From assembly GCF_025822605.1 (NCBI RefSeq), contig NZ_JACKTY010000039.1, positions 61,152 to 125,151 on the forward strand: a DNA stretch of 64,000 nt, read 5' to 3'. The position numbers and the translations under genes were made by a program. Source of the DNA: Mycolicibacterium komossense (lineage in GTDB: Bacteria; Actinomycetota; Actinomycetes; Mycobacteriales; Mycobacteriaceae). The notes beneath the pieces are model-generated. The model did not search any database. It saw nothing but the letters and a program-made list of their open reading frames with translations, and was not told the DNA's origin. Position 1 is the stretch's first letter, and every line of letters starts with the position of its first letter. Positions 35,037-43,782 of this stretch are shown here, piece by piece.

Positions 35037-35441
35037 TCAGTCGCGCGCCGGCGGCGTCACCGAGTCGGCTTGGATCGTGACGATGACGCGGGTCTCCGGC
35101 TGGCCGGTGAAATTCGGATAATCGATGCCGAGGTACTTCTGCGAGATTTCGTTGATGCTGTCCAGACCGCCCTCGGTGCTCATGGAGACCACCCGGCCGC
35201 GGATCGCGTAGAAACGGAAGACGTTGTCGGGATCGACGACGTTGACCGCGACCCTGGGGTCGCGGGCGAAGTTCTTGGCCTTCTGATGTCCGTCGACGAT
35301 GTTGATCACGACGTTCTCGCCGTCGGTGGTGACCCACGTCTGAGTCAGCTGCGGCGATCCGTTGGGCATCAACGTCGCGACGAAGCACGGGCTGGGCTTG
35401 CGCAGCAGGTCGATCAGGCCGTCGGGAAGTGGCACTGGCAT
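35037..35441 (-). CDS. PPOX-class F420-dependent enzyme
   Basis: A 134-residue split-barrel flavin/deazaflavin protein of the pyridoxamine-phosphate-oxidase superfamily. It has CFVATLMPNGSPQLTQTWV, then VVINIVDGHQKAKNFARDPR, the pattern of F420-binding mycobacterial reductases. The substrate is unknown. It starts at ATG 35441 and is the second gene on the strand after a small membrane protein 9 bp away; it converges with fprA. Confidence 0.85.
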   Translation of the reverse strand: MPVPLPDGLIDLLRKPSPCFVATLMPNGSPQLTQTWVTTDGENVVINIVDGHQKAKNFARDPRVAVNVVDPDNVFRFYAIRGRVVSMSTEGGLDSINEISQKYLGIDYPNFTGQPETRVIVTIQADSVTPPARD

Positions 35442-35450
35442 GGGGCTCCT

Positions 35451-35795
35451 TTAATACGTCTGCGGCTCAGGCGGTGCGAAGTCCCACCGGTCGGGATTCT
35501 TAGGCGAATAGACCACGGGGATCAGCGCGCCGATGGTCGGCCACTGGTCGACGTCCACAGCCATGCGCTGATAGACCACATGCTCGGTGAGGGTCGGCCC
35601 GGTGATGACTCCGGAGATGGTGACGAACTGTTGGCCCTCGGCGTCGGGGCGTGGGCTGACACCGGTGACCAGCAATGTGCCGGGCGCAGCGGCGGATCCT
35701 TGCCGAGGACCGCGGCGCATGAAGCGCGGTCCGATCAACAACACCAATGCACCGACCAGCAGCAGCAACATCGCGAATTCCCACACCGGACCCAT
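35451..35795 (-). CDS. Small membrane protein with extracytoplasmic or cytoplasmic beta domain
   Basis: A 114-residue protein with one N-terminal membrane helix (about 4-22, FAMLLLLVGALVLLIGP) and a basic RFMRRGPRQG turn. A beta-rich domain follows, reading FVTISGVITGP, VYQRMAVDV and IPVVYSPKNPDRW. The last part recalls DUF3592-like VxYxPxNP motifs. It starts at ATG 35795, only 15 bp from the divergent hisN start, so the two genes share one control region. It probably forms a pair with the PPOX gene. Confidence 0.72.
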   Translation of the reverse strand: MGPVWEFAMLLLLVGALVLLIGPRFMRRGPRQGSAAAPGTLLVTGVSPRPDAEGQQFVTISGVITGPTLTEHVVYQRMAVDVDQWPTIGALIPVVYSPKNPDRWDFAPPEPQTY

Positions 35796-35810
35796 GGTAG
35801 GACTGCTGCC

Positions 35811-36602
35811 ATGAACAATGTCGCGCAGACAGCCATCCAAGACGATCTGGCATTGGCCCTTGACCTCGCCGCACGCGCGGACGCCCTGACCATGGACCGT
35901 TTCGGAGCGCTGGATCTGCGGATCGACACCAAACCGGACCTGACCCCGGTCACCGATGCCGACAGCTCGACGGAGATCCACTTACGCGACACGCTCGCGC
36001 GGTTGCGGCCCGACGACGAGATCTTCGGCGAAGAGTTCGGCGGGACACCGTCTTTCCGAGGCCGCCAATGGGTTCTCGATCCGATCGACGGCACCAAGAA
36101 TTTCGTCCGCGGAGTCCCGGTGTGGTGCACGTTGATCGCGCTGCTGCAGGACGGGGTGCCCGTGGTCGGTGTGGTCAGCGCGCCCGCACTGAGTCGTCGA
36201 TGGTGGGCCGGACAGGGCGAAGGCGCGTGGGGGTCCTTCGATGGAGGCCCCGCGCGACGGCTTTCGGTATCCGGGGTGGCCGATATCGCGTCGGCGAGCC
36301 TCTCGTTCTCCGACCTGACGGGCTGGGAGGACCGGCGCGAGAAGTTCATCGCGCTCATCGGCGAGGTGTGGCGCGTACGAGCCTATGGCGACTTCTGGTC
36401 CTACTGCCTGCTGGCCGAAGGCGCCGTCGACATCGTCGCCGAGCCGGAGGTGAAGCTGTGGGATCTGGCTCCCCTGGACCTGCTGGTGCGTGAGGCCGGC
36501 GGCACGTTCACCAGCGTCGACGGCCGGCCGGGACCGCATGGCGGGAGCGCACTCGCCACCAACGGACTGGTGCATGACCAGGTGTTGAGCCGGCTCGCCT
36601 AG
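35811..36602 (+). CDS. hisN: Histidinol-phosphatase, inositol-monophosphatase family
   Basis: A 263-residue Mg-dependent phosphatase of the IMPase fold that removes phosphate from histidinol phosphate in histidine synthesis. Metal motifs are GEEFGG, WVLDPIDGTKNFVRG and WDLAPLDLLVREAGG. Length and position before fadE24 match M. tuberculosis Rv3137 (HisN). It starts at ATG 35811; longer in-frame extensions run into the opposite gene and are not credible. Confidence 0.92.
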   Translation: MNNVAQTAIQDDLALALDLAARADALTMDRFGALDLRIDTKPDLTPVTDADSSTEIHLRDTLARLRPDDEIFGEEFGGTPSFRGRQWVLDPIDGTKNFVRGVPVWCTLIALLQDGVPVVGVVSAPALSRRWWAGQGEGAWGSFDGGPARRLSVSGVADIASASLSFSDLTGWEDRREKFIALIGEVWRVRAYGDFWSYCLLAEGAVDIVAEPEVKLWDLAPLDLLVREAGGTFTSVDGRPGPHGGSALATNGLVHDQVLSRLA

Positions 36603-36622
36603 GTGTGAGCTGTTCAACAGTA

Positions 36623-36656
36623 TCTTCGTACCTTACTCTGGAGTAAGGTACGAAGA
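36623..36656. promoter_or_regulatory. Perfect palindrome, probable operator of fadE24-fadE23
   Basis: TCTTCGTACCTTACTC and its exact reverse complement GAGTAAGGTACGAAGA are separated by TG, giving 16-bp arms with no mismatch. It ends 29 bp before the fadE24 start, where a repressor would block RNA polymerase. TTACTCxxGAGTAA cores of this kind are typical TetR sites. No regulator gene sits beside it, so the regulator may be encoded elsewhere or be the TetR at 39.3 kb. Confidence 0.75.
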
Positions 36657-36685
36657 GACTGCTCCCCTACATTGAGGCTGCTGAC

Positions 36686-38053
36686 ATGACCAACACCCGC
36701 GAAAGCGCCGTCGGACTGCAGAAGCACAAGCGCACTTCCGTCGATATCGGAATCGCCTTGCTCACTCCGCTTGTCGGCCAAGAATTCCTGGACCGCTACA
36801 ACCTGCGCGACCCGCTACACCGAGGACTGCGCTACGGCGTGAAGAACGGGTTCTCGGTGGCCGCCGCGACCAGCCGCCAGTTCAAGCGGGTCCAGGCCTT
36901 GAGCGGTAAGGCTCCGACCCGGCTGAAGTCAAGTGGCGCAGACTATTTCGACCTCACCCCGGACGACGACCAGAAGATGATCCTGGAGACCGTCCAAGAG
37001 TTCGCCGAAGAGATCCTGCGCCCCGCCGCACATGACGCGGACGACGCAGCGACCTATCCGGCCGGCCTGATCGCCAAGGCAGCCGAACTCGGCGTCACCG
37101 CGATCAACGTGCCCGAGGATTTCGACGGTATCGCCGAGCACCGCAGCACAGTCACCAATGCGCTGGTCGCCGAAGCCCTGGCCTACGGCGACATGGGGCT
37201 GGCGTTGCCGATCCTCGCCCCCGGCGGCGTCGCCTCCGCATTGACCCACTGGGGAAGCGCCGATCAGCAGGCCACCTACCTGAAGGAATTCGCCGGCGAG
37301 AATGTGCCGCAGGCCTGCCTGGCGATCGCCGAACCCCATGCGCTCTTCGATCCCACCGCATTGAAGACCACCGCGGTGCGCACTCCGAGCGGGTATCGGC
37401 TCGACGGCGTCAAGTCGCTGGTGCCTGCCGCGGCGGATGCCGAATTGTTCATCATCGCAGCACAACTCAACGGCAAGCCGGCCATGTTCATCGTGGAGGC
37501 CTCCTCCGCCGGTGTGACGGTCAAGCCCGATCCCAGCATGGGAATCCGGGCCGCCGCCCTCGGCCGGATCGAACTCGACAAGGTCACCGTGCCCGTGTCT
37601 GCACGACTCGGCGAGGACGGGGCGAGCGAGGCCGATTACGCCCAGAACTACTCCGAGGCGATCGCGTTGTCTCGGCTGGGCTGGGCGGCGCTGGCCGTCG
37701 GCACCTCCCACGCGGTGCTCGATTACGTCATCCCCTACGTCAAGGAACGCGAGGCGTTCGGCGAGCCGGTCGCCCGACGCCAGTCGGTAGCGTTCATGTG
37801 CGCCAACATCGCCATCGAACTAGACGGTCTGCGCCTGATCACCTGGCGCGGAGCCGCCCGCGCCGAACAGGGCCTGCCGTTCGCCAGGGAGGCCGCCCTG
37901 GCGAAGCGGCTCGGCACCGACAAGGGCATGCAGATCGGTCTGGACGGCGTCCAACTGCTCGGCGGCCATGGATTTACCAAGGAACATCCGGTCGAGCGGT
38001 GGTATCGCGATCTGCGGGCCATCGGTATCGCCGAGGGAGTGGTGGTGCTCTGA
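36686..38053 (+). CDS. fadE24: Acyl-CoA dehydrogenase FadE24
   Basis: A 455-residue flavin acyl-CoA dehydrogenase, probably one subunit of a pair with FadE23. The N-terminal 75 residues are an extra segment found in mycobacterial FadE24. The ACAD fold follows, with helical N-domain (FDLTPDDDQKMILETVQEF), beta-domain and C-terminal helices ending LLGGHGFTKEHPVERWYRDL. It starts at ATG 36686 and overlaps fadE23 by 3 bp. From the literature, fadE23 and fadE24 respond to isoniazid in M. tuberculosis. The perfect palindrome upstream is the likely control site. Confidence 0.93.
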   Translation: MTNTRESAVGLQKHKRTSVDIGIALLTPLVGQEFLDRYNLRDPLHRGLRYGVKNGFSVAAATSRQFKRVQALSGKAPTRLKSSGADYFDLTPDDDQKMILETVQEFAEEILRPAAHDADDAATYPAGLIAKAAELGVTAINVPEDFDGIAEHRSTVTNALVAEALAYGDMGLALPILAPGGVASALTHWGSADQQATYLKEFAGENVPQACLAIAEPHALFDPTALKTTAVRTPSGYRLDGVKSLVPAAADAELFIIAAQLNGKPAMFIVEASSAGVTVKPDPSMGIRAAALGRIELDKVTVPVSARLGEDGASEADYAQNYSEAIALSRLGWAALAVGTSHAVLDYVIPYVKEREAFGEPVARRQSVAFMCANIAIELDGLRLITWRGAARAEQGLPFAREAALAKRLGTDKGMQIGLDGVQLLGGHGFTKEHPVERWYRDLRAIGIAEGVVVL

Positions 38054-39270
38054 TGACAATCAATCTGGAAATGCCGAAGAAACTGCAGGCTGTCATCGAA
38101 AAGGCGCATCAGGGCGCCGCCGAGATGCTGCGGCCCATCTCGCGCAAGTACGACCTCAAGGAACACGCCTACCCTGTCGAACTCGACACGCTGGCCACGC
38201 TGTTCGAGGGCATGTCGGAGGCGAAGACCATCTCGTTCGCGGGCGCTGAGGCCTTCCGCGACAGTGCAGACTCCGGTGGCGAGAAGGCAAACATCAACGG
38301 CGGCAACATGTCCGCGGTGGTGAATGTGACCGAGATCAGCTGGGGCGACGTCGCGCTGATGCTGTCGGTGCCCTACCAGGGCCTCGGTAATGCGGCCATC
38401 TCCGGCGTGGCGACCGACGAACAACTGGAACGCCTGGGCAAGGTGTGGGCGGCGATGGCCATCACCGAGCCGAGCTTCGGTTCCGACTCGGCCGCCGTGG
38501 CGACCACCGCGAAGCTCGACGGTGACGAGTACGTGATCAACGGCGAGAAGATCTTCGTCACCGCCGGCTCGCGCGCCACCCATATCGTGGTCTGGGCCAC
38601 ATTGGACAAGTCCCTGGGCCGAGCAGCGATCAAATCGTTCGTGGTGCCGCGCGAACACCCCGGCGTCACCGTGGAACGGCTCGAACACAAGCTGGGCATC
38701 AAGGCCTCCGATACCGCGGTCATCCGGTTCGACAACGTGCGCATCCCGAAAGAGAACCTGCTCGGCAGCCCAGAGATCCAGGTGGAGAAGGGTTTTGCCG
38801 GGGTGATGGAGACCTTCGACAACACCCGGCCGGTCGTCGCCGCGATGGCTGTCGGCATCGCCCGTGCCGCACTGGAGGAGCTCCGCGCCATCCTCACCGA
38901 CGCGGGTATCGAGATCTCCTACGACAAGCCGTCCCACGCGCAGAGCGCACCCGCAGCCGAGTTCCTCCGCATGGAGGCCGATTGGGAGGCGGGTTACCTG
39001 CTGACCGTACGCTCGGCGTGGCAAGCCGACAACAACATCCCGAACTCCAAGGAAGCGTCGATGGGCAAGGCCAAGGCGGCGCGGGTGGCCAGCGATATCA
39101 CCCTCAAAGCAGTCGAGATGGCCGGCACGACAGGCTATTCCGAGCAGACGCTGCTGGAGAAGTGGAGTCGCGACTCGAAGATCCTCGACATCTTCGAGGG
39201 CACACAGCAGATCCAGCAGCTGGTGGTCGCTCGCCGGCTGCTCGGCCTGTCGTCGGCCGAGCTCAAGTAG
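38053..39270 (+). CDS. fadE23: Acyl-CoA dehydrogenase FadE23
   Basis: A 405-residue acyl-CoA dehydrogenase coupled to FadE24; the two probably form a heteromeric enzyme for beta-oxidation of an unusual acyl-CoA. Flavin and substrate motifs are MAITEPSFGSDSAAVATTA and DGDEYVINGEKIFVTAG. The C-terminal DSKILDIFEGTQQIQQLVVA follows the standard ACAD end. It starts at ATG 38053, inside the fadE24 stop. Its 3' end overlaps the convergent TetR gene by 8 bp. Confidence 0.94.
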   Translation: MTINLEMPKKLQAVIEKAHQGAAEMLRPISRKYDLKEHAYPVELDTLATLFEGMSEAKTISFAGAEAFRDSADSGGEKANINGGNMSAVVNVTEISWGDVALMLSVPYQGLGNAAISGVATDEQLERLGKVWAAMAITEPSFGSDSAAVATTAKLDGDEYVINGEKIFVTAGSRATHIVVWATLDKSLGRAAIKSFVVPREHPGVTVERLEHKLGIKASDTAVIRFDNVRIPKENLLGSPEIQVEKGFAGVMETFDNTRPVVAAMAVGIARAALEELRAILTDAGIEISYDKPSHAQSAPAAEFLRMEADWEAGYLLTVRSAWQADNNIPNSKEASMGKAKAARVASDITLKAVEMAGTTGYSEQTLLEKWSRDSKILDIFEGTQQIQQLVVARRLLGLSSAELK

Positions 39271-39799
39271 CTTCGGCCGAAACGCCCAACACCACCCATC
39301 GGATCGTGTTGTCGAATACCTCGACGAACACATCCGGCGACTCACCGCCCGCCGCGATCTCCGCTCCCGCCAGGCTGATCGTCGTGTGCACGAGTACCCG
39401 GCAGCAGTTGCGGGCCAGCTCGGCTGGGACCCCGGCCCGCAGTAGCACGTGCAGTAGTCGATCCACATAGGCCGCGATCGGCTCGCGGTCGTCGAACGTC
39501 ATCAATGCCGACAAGTGCGGATGCGCCAGCAGGGCGGCGCGGACGGAATGGCACCACCGCACTGCGCTCTCCTGCCAGGTGTCGGCCTCGACGAACTCCA
39601 GCCGCAGCGCGGCGAAGTGGCGGGCCACGAGTTCGCGAATCAGCTGATCCTGGTTCCCGACCTGCTGGTACAGCGTTTTGGTCGAGCAATGCAGCTCGGC
39701 GGCAAGCCGTCGCGCGTTGATCCCGGCGATCCCCTCCTCGTCGAGCAGGGTCAGCGCACGCGCGTAGATCGCGTCAGCGGGAGTCGTCGACCTGGCCAT
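39263..39799 (-). CDS. TetR-family regulator
   Basis: A 178-residue repressor. The helix-turn-helix (about 25-45) reads INARRLAAELHCSTKTLYQQ, and a TetR_C-type ligand domain follows. It is divergent from the thiolase-fold operon across 56 bp and overlaps fadE23 tail-to-tail by 8 bp. It probably controls the operon starting at 39856 and possibly itself through the imperfect palindrome at 39808. I prefer ATG 39799; a GTG at 39808 is also in frame but lies within that palindrome. Confidence 0.88.
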   Translation of the reverse strand: MARSTTPADAIYARALTLLDEEGIAGINARRLAAELHCSTKTLYQQVGNQDQLIRELVARHFAALRLEFVEADTWQESAVRWCHSVRAALLAHPHLSALMTFDDREPIAAYVDRLLHVLLRAGVPAELARNCCRVLVHTTISLAGAEIAAGGESPDVFVEVFDNTIRWVVLGVSAEAT

Positions 39800-39807
39800 C
39801 GTCAGCA

Positions 39808-39827
39808 CCGTACGTGATACGTTACGG
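39808..39827. promoter_or_regulatory. Candidate TetR operator
   Basis: CCGTACGTGATACGTTACGG has matching CCGTA/TACGG ends and two ACGT half-cores around GAT. It lies between the divergent TetR gene and the thiolase-fold operon, where binding would control both. The symmetry is imperfect, so this is a candidate only. Confidence 0.4.
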
Positions 39828-39855
39828 AAAACACGGTTTTCCAGGAGGCGGATAC

Positions 39856-41061
39856 ATGGGACTTCGCGGCGAAGCAGCCATCGTCGGATTCACCGAACTC
39901 CCGCCCACCCGGACCCCGGCCGAGCCGTTGACGTTCACTCTGGAGCAATGGGCCACCCTCAGCGCTGCGGCGCTGGCCGATGCGGGGATCTCGGCGACCG
40001 AGGTCGACGGAATCGTATGCAGCCCGCTGATGGAGTCGGAGATCTTCGTCCCCTCCACGATCGCCGAATATCTGGGTATCCCGGCCAATTTCGCAGAGTT
40101 CGTCGACCTCGGGGGCGCGACCGCAGCGGCGATGGTGTGGCGGGCGGCCGCGGCGGTCGAACTCGGCATCTGCAATGCCGTGCTGTGCACCATCCCGGCT
40201 CAGTACATGACGCCGTCCTCGGACAAGAAGCCGAAGGCCTACGGCGACGCGTTGTATTTCGGCGCATCCAGTAATCAGTACGGCTCACCACAAGCCGAGT
40301 TCGAGATTCCCTACGGCAATCTCGGCCAGAACGGTCCGTACGGTCAGGTCGCCCGACGGTACGGCGCCACCTACGGCTACGACGAGCGGGCGATGGCGAA
40401 AATCGCTGTGGATCAACGGGTTAACGCCAACCACACCGAGGGTGCGGTCTGGCACGATACGCCGATCACGATCGAGGACGTCCTGGCCAGCCCGATGATC
40501 GCCGATCCGCTGCACCGCCTCGAGATCGTGATGCCTTGTTTCGGGGGCGCGTCCGTGGTGGTCGCCAATGCCGACCTGGCTCGCAAGTCGCGCAACCGAC
40601 CGGTCTGGGTCACCGGGTTCGGCGAGCACGTGCCGTACAAGACGCCGACGTACGCCGAAGACCTGCTGGCGACGCCGATCACCAAGGCGGCTGACGGCGC
40701 ATTCGCGATGGCCGGTATCACCCGGGCCGATATCGATATCGCCTCGATCTACGACTGCTACACCATCACCGTGCTGCTGAGTCTGGAAGACGCCGGGTTC
40801 TGCGAGAAGGGCAAGGGGATGGAGTTCGTCGCATCGCACGACCTGACCTTTCGCGGCGATTTCCCGTTGAATACCGCCGGCGGACAACTGGGTTACGGTC
40901 AGGCCGGGAACGCCGGTGGTATGCACCACGTCTGCGACGCCACCCGGCAGTTGATGGGCCGTGCGGGTGCGGCACAGGTGGCAGATGCCCACCGGGCGTT
41001 CGTCTCCGGCAACGGAGGAATCCTGAGCGAACAGACCACATTGATCCTCCAGGGCGATTGA
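39856..41061 (+). CDS. Thiolase-fold (SCPx/Ltp-type) protein, possibly an aldolase
   Basis: A 401-residue protein with the SCPx/Ltp thiolase fold, starting at ATG 39856 after CCAGGAGG. The place of the catalytic Cys reads DLGGATAAAMVW (about 84-95), with no Cys. The place of the GHPxG His reads GGQLGYGQAGNAGG, with Tyr (about 347). Both thiolase residues are therefore absent. Partnering with a DUF35 protein is typical of SCPx enzymes and of the Ltp2-type retro-aldolases of steroid side-chain breakdown. An aldolase role is my inference; acyl binding only is the alternative. It leads a three-gene operon. Confidence 0.85.
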   Translation: MGLRGEAAIVGFTELPPTRTPAEPLTFTLEQWATLSAAALADAGISATEVDGIVCSPLMESEIFVPSTIAEYLGIPANFAEFVDLGGATAAAMVWRAAAAVELGICNAVLCTIPAQYMTPSSDKKPKAYGDALYFGASSNQYGSPQAEFEIPYGNLGQNGPYGQVARRYGATYGYDERAMAKIAVDQRVNANHTEGAVWHDTPITIEDVLASPMIADPLHRLEIVMPCFGGASVVVANADLARKSRNRPVWVTGFGEHVPYKTPTYAEDLLATPITKAADGAFAMAGITRADIDIASIYDCYTITVLLSLEDAGFCEKGKGMEFVASHDLTFRGDFPLNTAGGQLGYGQAGNAGGMHHVCDATRQLMGRAGAAQVADAHRAFVSGNGGILSEQTTLILQGD

Positions 41062-41068
41062 GGACGAA

Positions 41069-41494
41069 ATGACCACTGCAGAGTTCGAAAAGCCCATGCC
41101 GGTCAAGACACCGGTCAGCGCCCCGTTCTGGGATGCCTTGGCGCAGCACACCATCCGTATCCAGTATTCACCGTCGCTGGGCCGGTACGTCTTCTATCCC
41201 AGGATTCTGGCCCCGCGCACGCTGGCCGACGACCTGGAGTGGCGGGAGATCTCCGGTACCGGGACTCTGTACACCTTCACCATCGCGATGAAGCCGGTGT
41301 CACCCCACTTCGCCGCCGACGTACCGCAGCTGCTGGCCGTCGTGCAGTGGGACGAGGGACCGCGGTTCAGCACCGAGATGGTGAACGTCGACCCGGCCGA
41401 TCTGACGATCGGGATGCGCGTGCGGCCGGTCTTCTTCGACTATCCCGAGCACGACGTCACCCTGCTGCGCTACGAACCGGACCCGGCCGGCTGA
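41069..41494 (+). CDS. DUF35 OB-fold protein without zinc-ribbon cysteines
   Basis: A 141-residue DUF35 protein, an OB fold that normally binds acyl-CoA and docks on a thiolase-fold partner. The OB part (ISGTGTLYTFTIAMKPVSPH, then VPQLLAVVQWDEGPRFSTEM) is clear. The rubredoxin-like ribbon that should carry two CxxC pairs reads IQYSPSLGRYVFYPRILAPR and has no Cys, so it cannot bind zinc. It starts at ATG 41069, 7 bp after its partner gene. It likely forms a complex with it. Confidence 0.85.
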   Translation: MTTAEFEKPMPVKTPVSAPFWDALAQHTIRIQYSPSLGRYVFYPRILAPRTLADDLEWREISGTGTLYTFTIAMKPVSPHFAADVPQLLAVVQWDEGPRFSTEMVNVDPADLTIGMRVRPVFFDYPEHDVTLLRYEPDPAG

Positions 41495-43752
41495 TGACCA
41501 GTCACCGGGCGACCTGCCCGCTGTGTGAAGCGATGTGCGGACTGCGCGTCGAAACCCACGGCGACACGGTGACCAGCATCCGGGGCAACCCCGACGATGT
41601 CTGGTCGCAGGGCCATCTGTGCCCCAAAGGGACCTCGCTTGGCCATCTGCACGACGATCCGAATCGGTTGCGAATTCCGTTGGTGCGCGACGCATCCGGC
41701 GGACACGTACCGGTCGGCTGGGATGACGCCTTCGCCGAGACCGAGAAGGTCCTGCGTCCGGTCATCGACCGGTTCGGCGCCAAGGCTTTCACGGTGTACG
41801 TGGGGAACCCGGTGGCGCACAACCTGGCGCTCGAGAGCTATATCGGCGCCTTGGTCGGCTTTGCCGGGGCGGCCGGCATGCCGGCCTACTATTCGCCGGG
41901 CACCGTGGACCAGTGGCCGCTCAACGTGGTCGGCACTCTGTTGTTCGGGGGCATGTGGAACGCGCCCATTCCCGATCTCGACCGAACCGACCATCTGATC
42001 ATCCTGGGCGCCAACCCTTCTGCATCCCAGGGATCGATGCTCTCGGCGCCGGATGTGATGGGCAAGCTGGCTGCGATCCGGCACCGTGGCGGCAAGGTTG
42101 TCGTCGTCGATCCGCGGCGCACCCTGACCGCGCAACGGGCCAGCGAGTGGGTGCCCATCCAACCCGGTACCGACGCCCTGGTGTTGTTCGCGATCCTGAA
42201 CACCCTCGCCGAGATCGGTGGAGTTCGCCGCCCGACCCACCTGGCCGGGCGAATCCTCGGCCTCGACGAGGTGATCGCGATGGCTGAGCCCTTCTCCCCC
42301 GAGCGGGTGGCTGGCCCCAGCGGTATTCCGGCCGTCGAGATCCGGCGACTGGCGTCGGAGTTGGCGAGCGCGGAAAACCCTGTGCTCTATAGCCGAATTG
42401 GCACCTGCACACAGGAATTCGGCACTTTGGCCACCTGGCTGGTCTTCGTCCTCAATGCCGCTCTCGGGGCCATCGATCGCCGCGGTGGTGCGGTTTTCGC
42501 CAAGGCCGCGGTGTGGTCACCGATGTTCATGAAACCACCCGACCAGACCGGCGAGGGCTGGGAATACGGACGCTACCGCAGCCGCGTGCGTGGCGCGCAC
42601 GAGGTGCTCGGCCAGTTCCCCGTCAGCTGTCTGGCCGAGGAGATCGACACCCCGGGCGACGGTCAGATCCGCGCACTTGTCACCGTCGCGGGCAACCCGG
42701 TGATCTCCGCACCGGCGGCGGGCCGGCTGGACGCCGCGCTGGCCGGGCTGGACGCGATGATCGCGGTGGATAATTGGCTCAACGAAACCACCAGACACGC
42801 GCATGTCATTCTGCCCGGCCTCTCACCGCTGGAACGTCCACATTTCGATGACCTGTACTGGATGTATTCACTTGCATCATGTGTCAAATGGTCGGAACCG
42901 GTCTTCGCACCCACCGCAGACCGGCCCGCCGAGTGGGAGATACTGCTGCGGCTGGCCGGCGCGGTGGTGGGTATCCCAGTACCGGAGGTGGACACCGCAG
43001 GTCTGGACGACCTCTACACGAGCGGGCTGGTCGCCAGCATCTGCAGCACGTCCGGTACTCCCTTGACCGGTCGCGATCCGGCTCAGGTGATCGCCGCGCT
43101 TCGCGGGCGCGGCCCCGAACGGTTGGCTGATCTGGGCATCAGGCTCGGTCCGTGGGGTGACGACCTGGGCCGGCGTCGCGGCGGCCTCACCCTGGACACG
43201 GTACGAACACATCAGAACGGACTGCGGTTGGCCGAACTCGAGGGCGGCCGACTCGATGAGACGGTGACCACGCCCTCGGGGAAGATCGAGCTGGTGCACC
43301 CGATGCTGACCGCCGACATTCCCCGGCTGCTGGCCCGAATCGACCGGGCCGCCGAGGATCTCGTGCTGACCAGCCGCAGGCATCTGCGGTCGAACAACTC
43401 GTGGCTTCATAACGTGCCGGCCCTGATGCGGGGCAAGGAGCGCTGCACGCTGCTGGTGCATCCCGACGATGCCGCCCGGCTGGGGCTGGTCGATGGCGAA
43501 ATGGCCGACGTCTCGACGACAGAAGGATCGGTATCGGTGCTCACCGAGGTGTCCGACGAGATGAAACCCGGGGTGGCGTCACTGCCCCACGGCTGGGGGC
43601 ACGGCCGCGACGGCACCAGCCTCGATATCGCCAATTCTCATCCCGGGGTGAACTCGAATCTGCTCAATCCCGCTGGGCTGATCGATGTTCCGAGTAACAC
43701 CCAGGTGGTCAACGGAGTTCCGTGCGAGGTCCGTCCGAACACCCCCGCATAG
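41494..43752 (+). CDS. Molybdopterin-dependent oxidoreductase
   Basis: A 752-residue DMSO-reductase-family enzyme with bis-MGD molybdenum cofactor. An N-terminal 4Fe-4S site is formed by C8, C11, C15 and C43 (TCPLCEAMCG, HLCPKG). Cofactor-contacting blocks include HLIILGANPSASQGSML and KVVVVDPRRTLTAQRASEW; the C-terminal cap domain (about 620-752) ends NGVPCEVRPN. It has no Tat signal, so it is cytoplasmic. No membrane or electron-transfer subunits are adjacent. It overlaps the DUF35 stop by 3 bp, which ties it to the thiolase-fold pair. The substrate is unknown. Confidence 0.9.
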   Translation: MTSHRATCPLCEAMCGLRVETHGDTVTSIRGNPDDVWSQGHLCPKGTSLGHLHDDPNRLRIPLVRDASGGHVPVGWDDAFAETEKVLRPVIDRFGAKAFTVYVGNPVAHNLALESYIGALVGFAGAAGMPAYYSPGTVDQWPLNVVGTLLFGGMWNAPIPDLDRTDHLIILGANPSASQGSMLSAPDVMGKLAAIRHRGGKVVVVDPRRTLTAQRASEWVPIQPGTDALVLFAILNTLAEIGGVRRPTHLAGRILGLDEVIAMAEPFSPERVAGPSGIPAVEIRRLASELASAENPVLYSRIGTCTQEFGTLATWLVFVLNAALGAIDRRGGAVFAKAAVWSPMFMKPPDQTGEGWEYGRYRSRVRGAHEVLGQFPVSCLAEEIDTPGDGQIRALVTVAGNPVISAPAAGRLDAALAGLDAMIAVDNWLNETTRHAHVILPGLSPLERPHFDDLYWMYSLASCVKWSEPVFAPTADRPAEWEILLRLAGAVVGIPVPEVDTAGLDDLYTSGLVASICSTSGTPLTGRDPAQVIAALRGRGPERLADLGIRLGPWGDDLGRRRGGLTLDTVRTHQNGLRLAELEGGRLDETVTTPSGKIELVHPMLTADIPRLLARIDRAAEDLVLTSRRHLRSNNSWLHNVPALMRGKERCTLLVHPDDAARLGLVDGEMADVSTTEGSVSVLTEVSDEMKPGVASLPHGWGHGRDGTSLDIANSHPGVNSNLLNPAGLIDVPSNTQVVNGVPCEVRPNTPA

Positions 43753-43782
43753 GCAAACCCGATCACCTCCGCCTCGACGGTG

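Noticed and set aside
35037..35810. Long plus-strand extension of hisN through the PPOX and membrane-protein genes
   Set aside because: hisN homology begins at 35811; the upstream frame is a shadow of well-supported minus-strand genes.
41239..41493. Longer start of the molybdoenzyme within the DUF35 gene
   Set aside because: The upstream part is Arg-rich shadow sequence; the Fe-S motif TCPLCEAMCG begins seven residues after ATG 41494.
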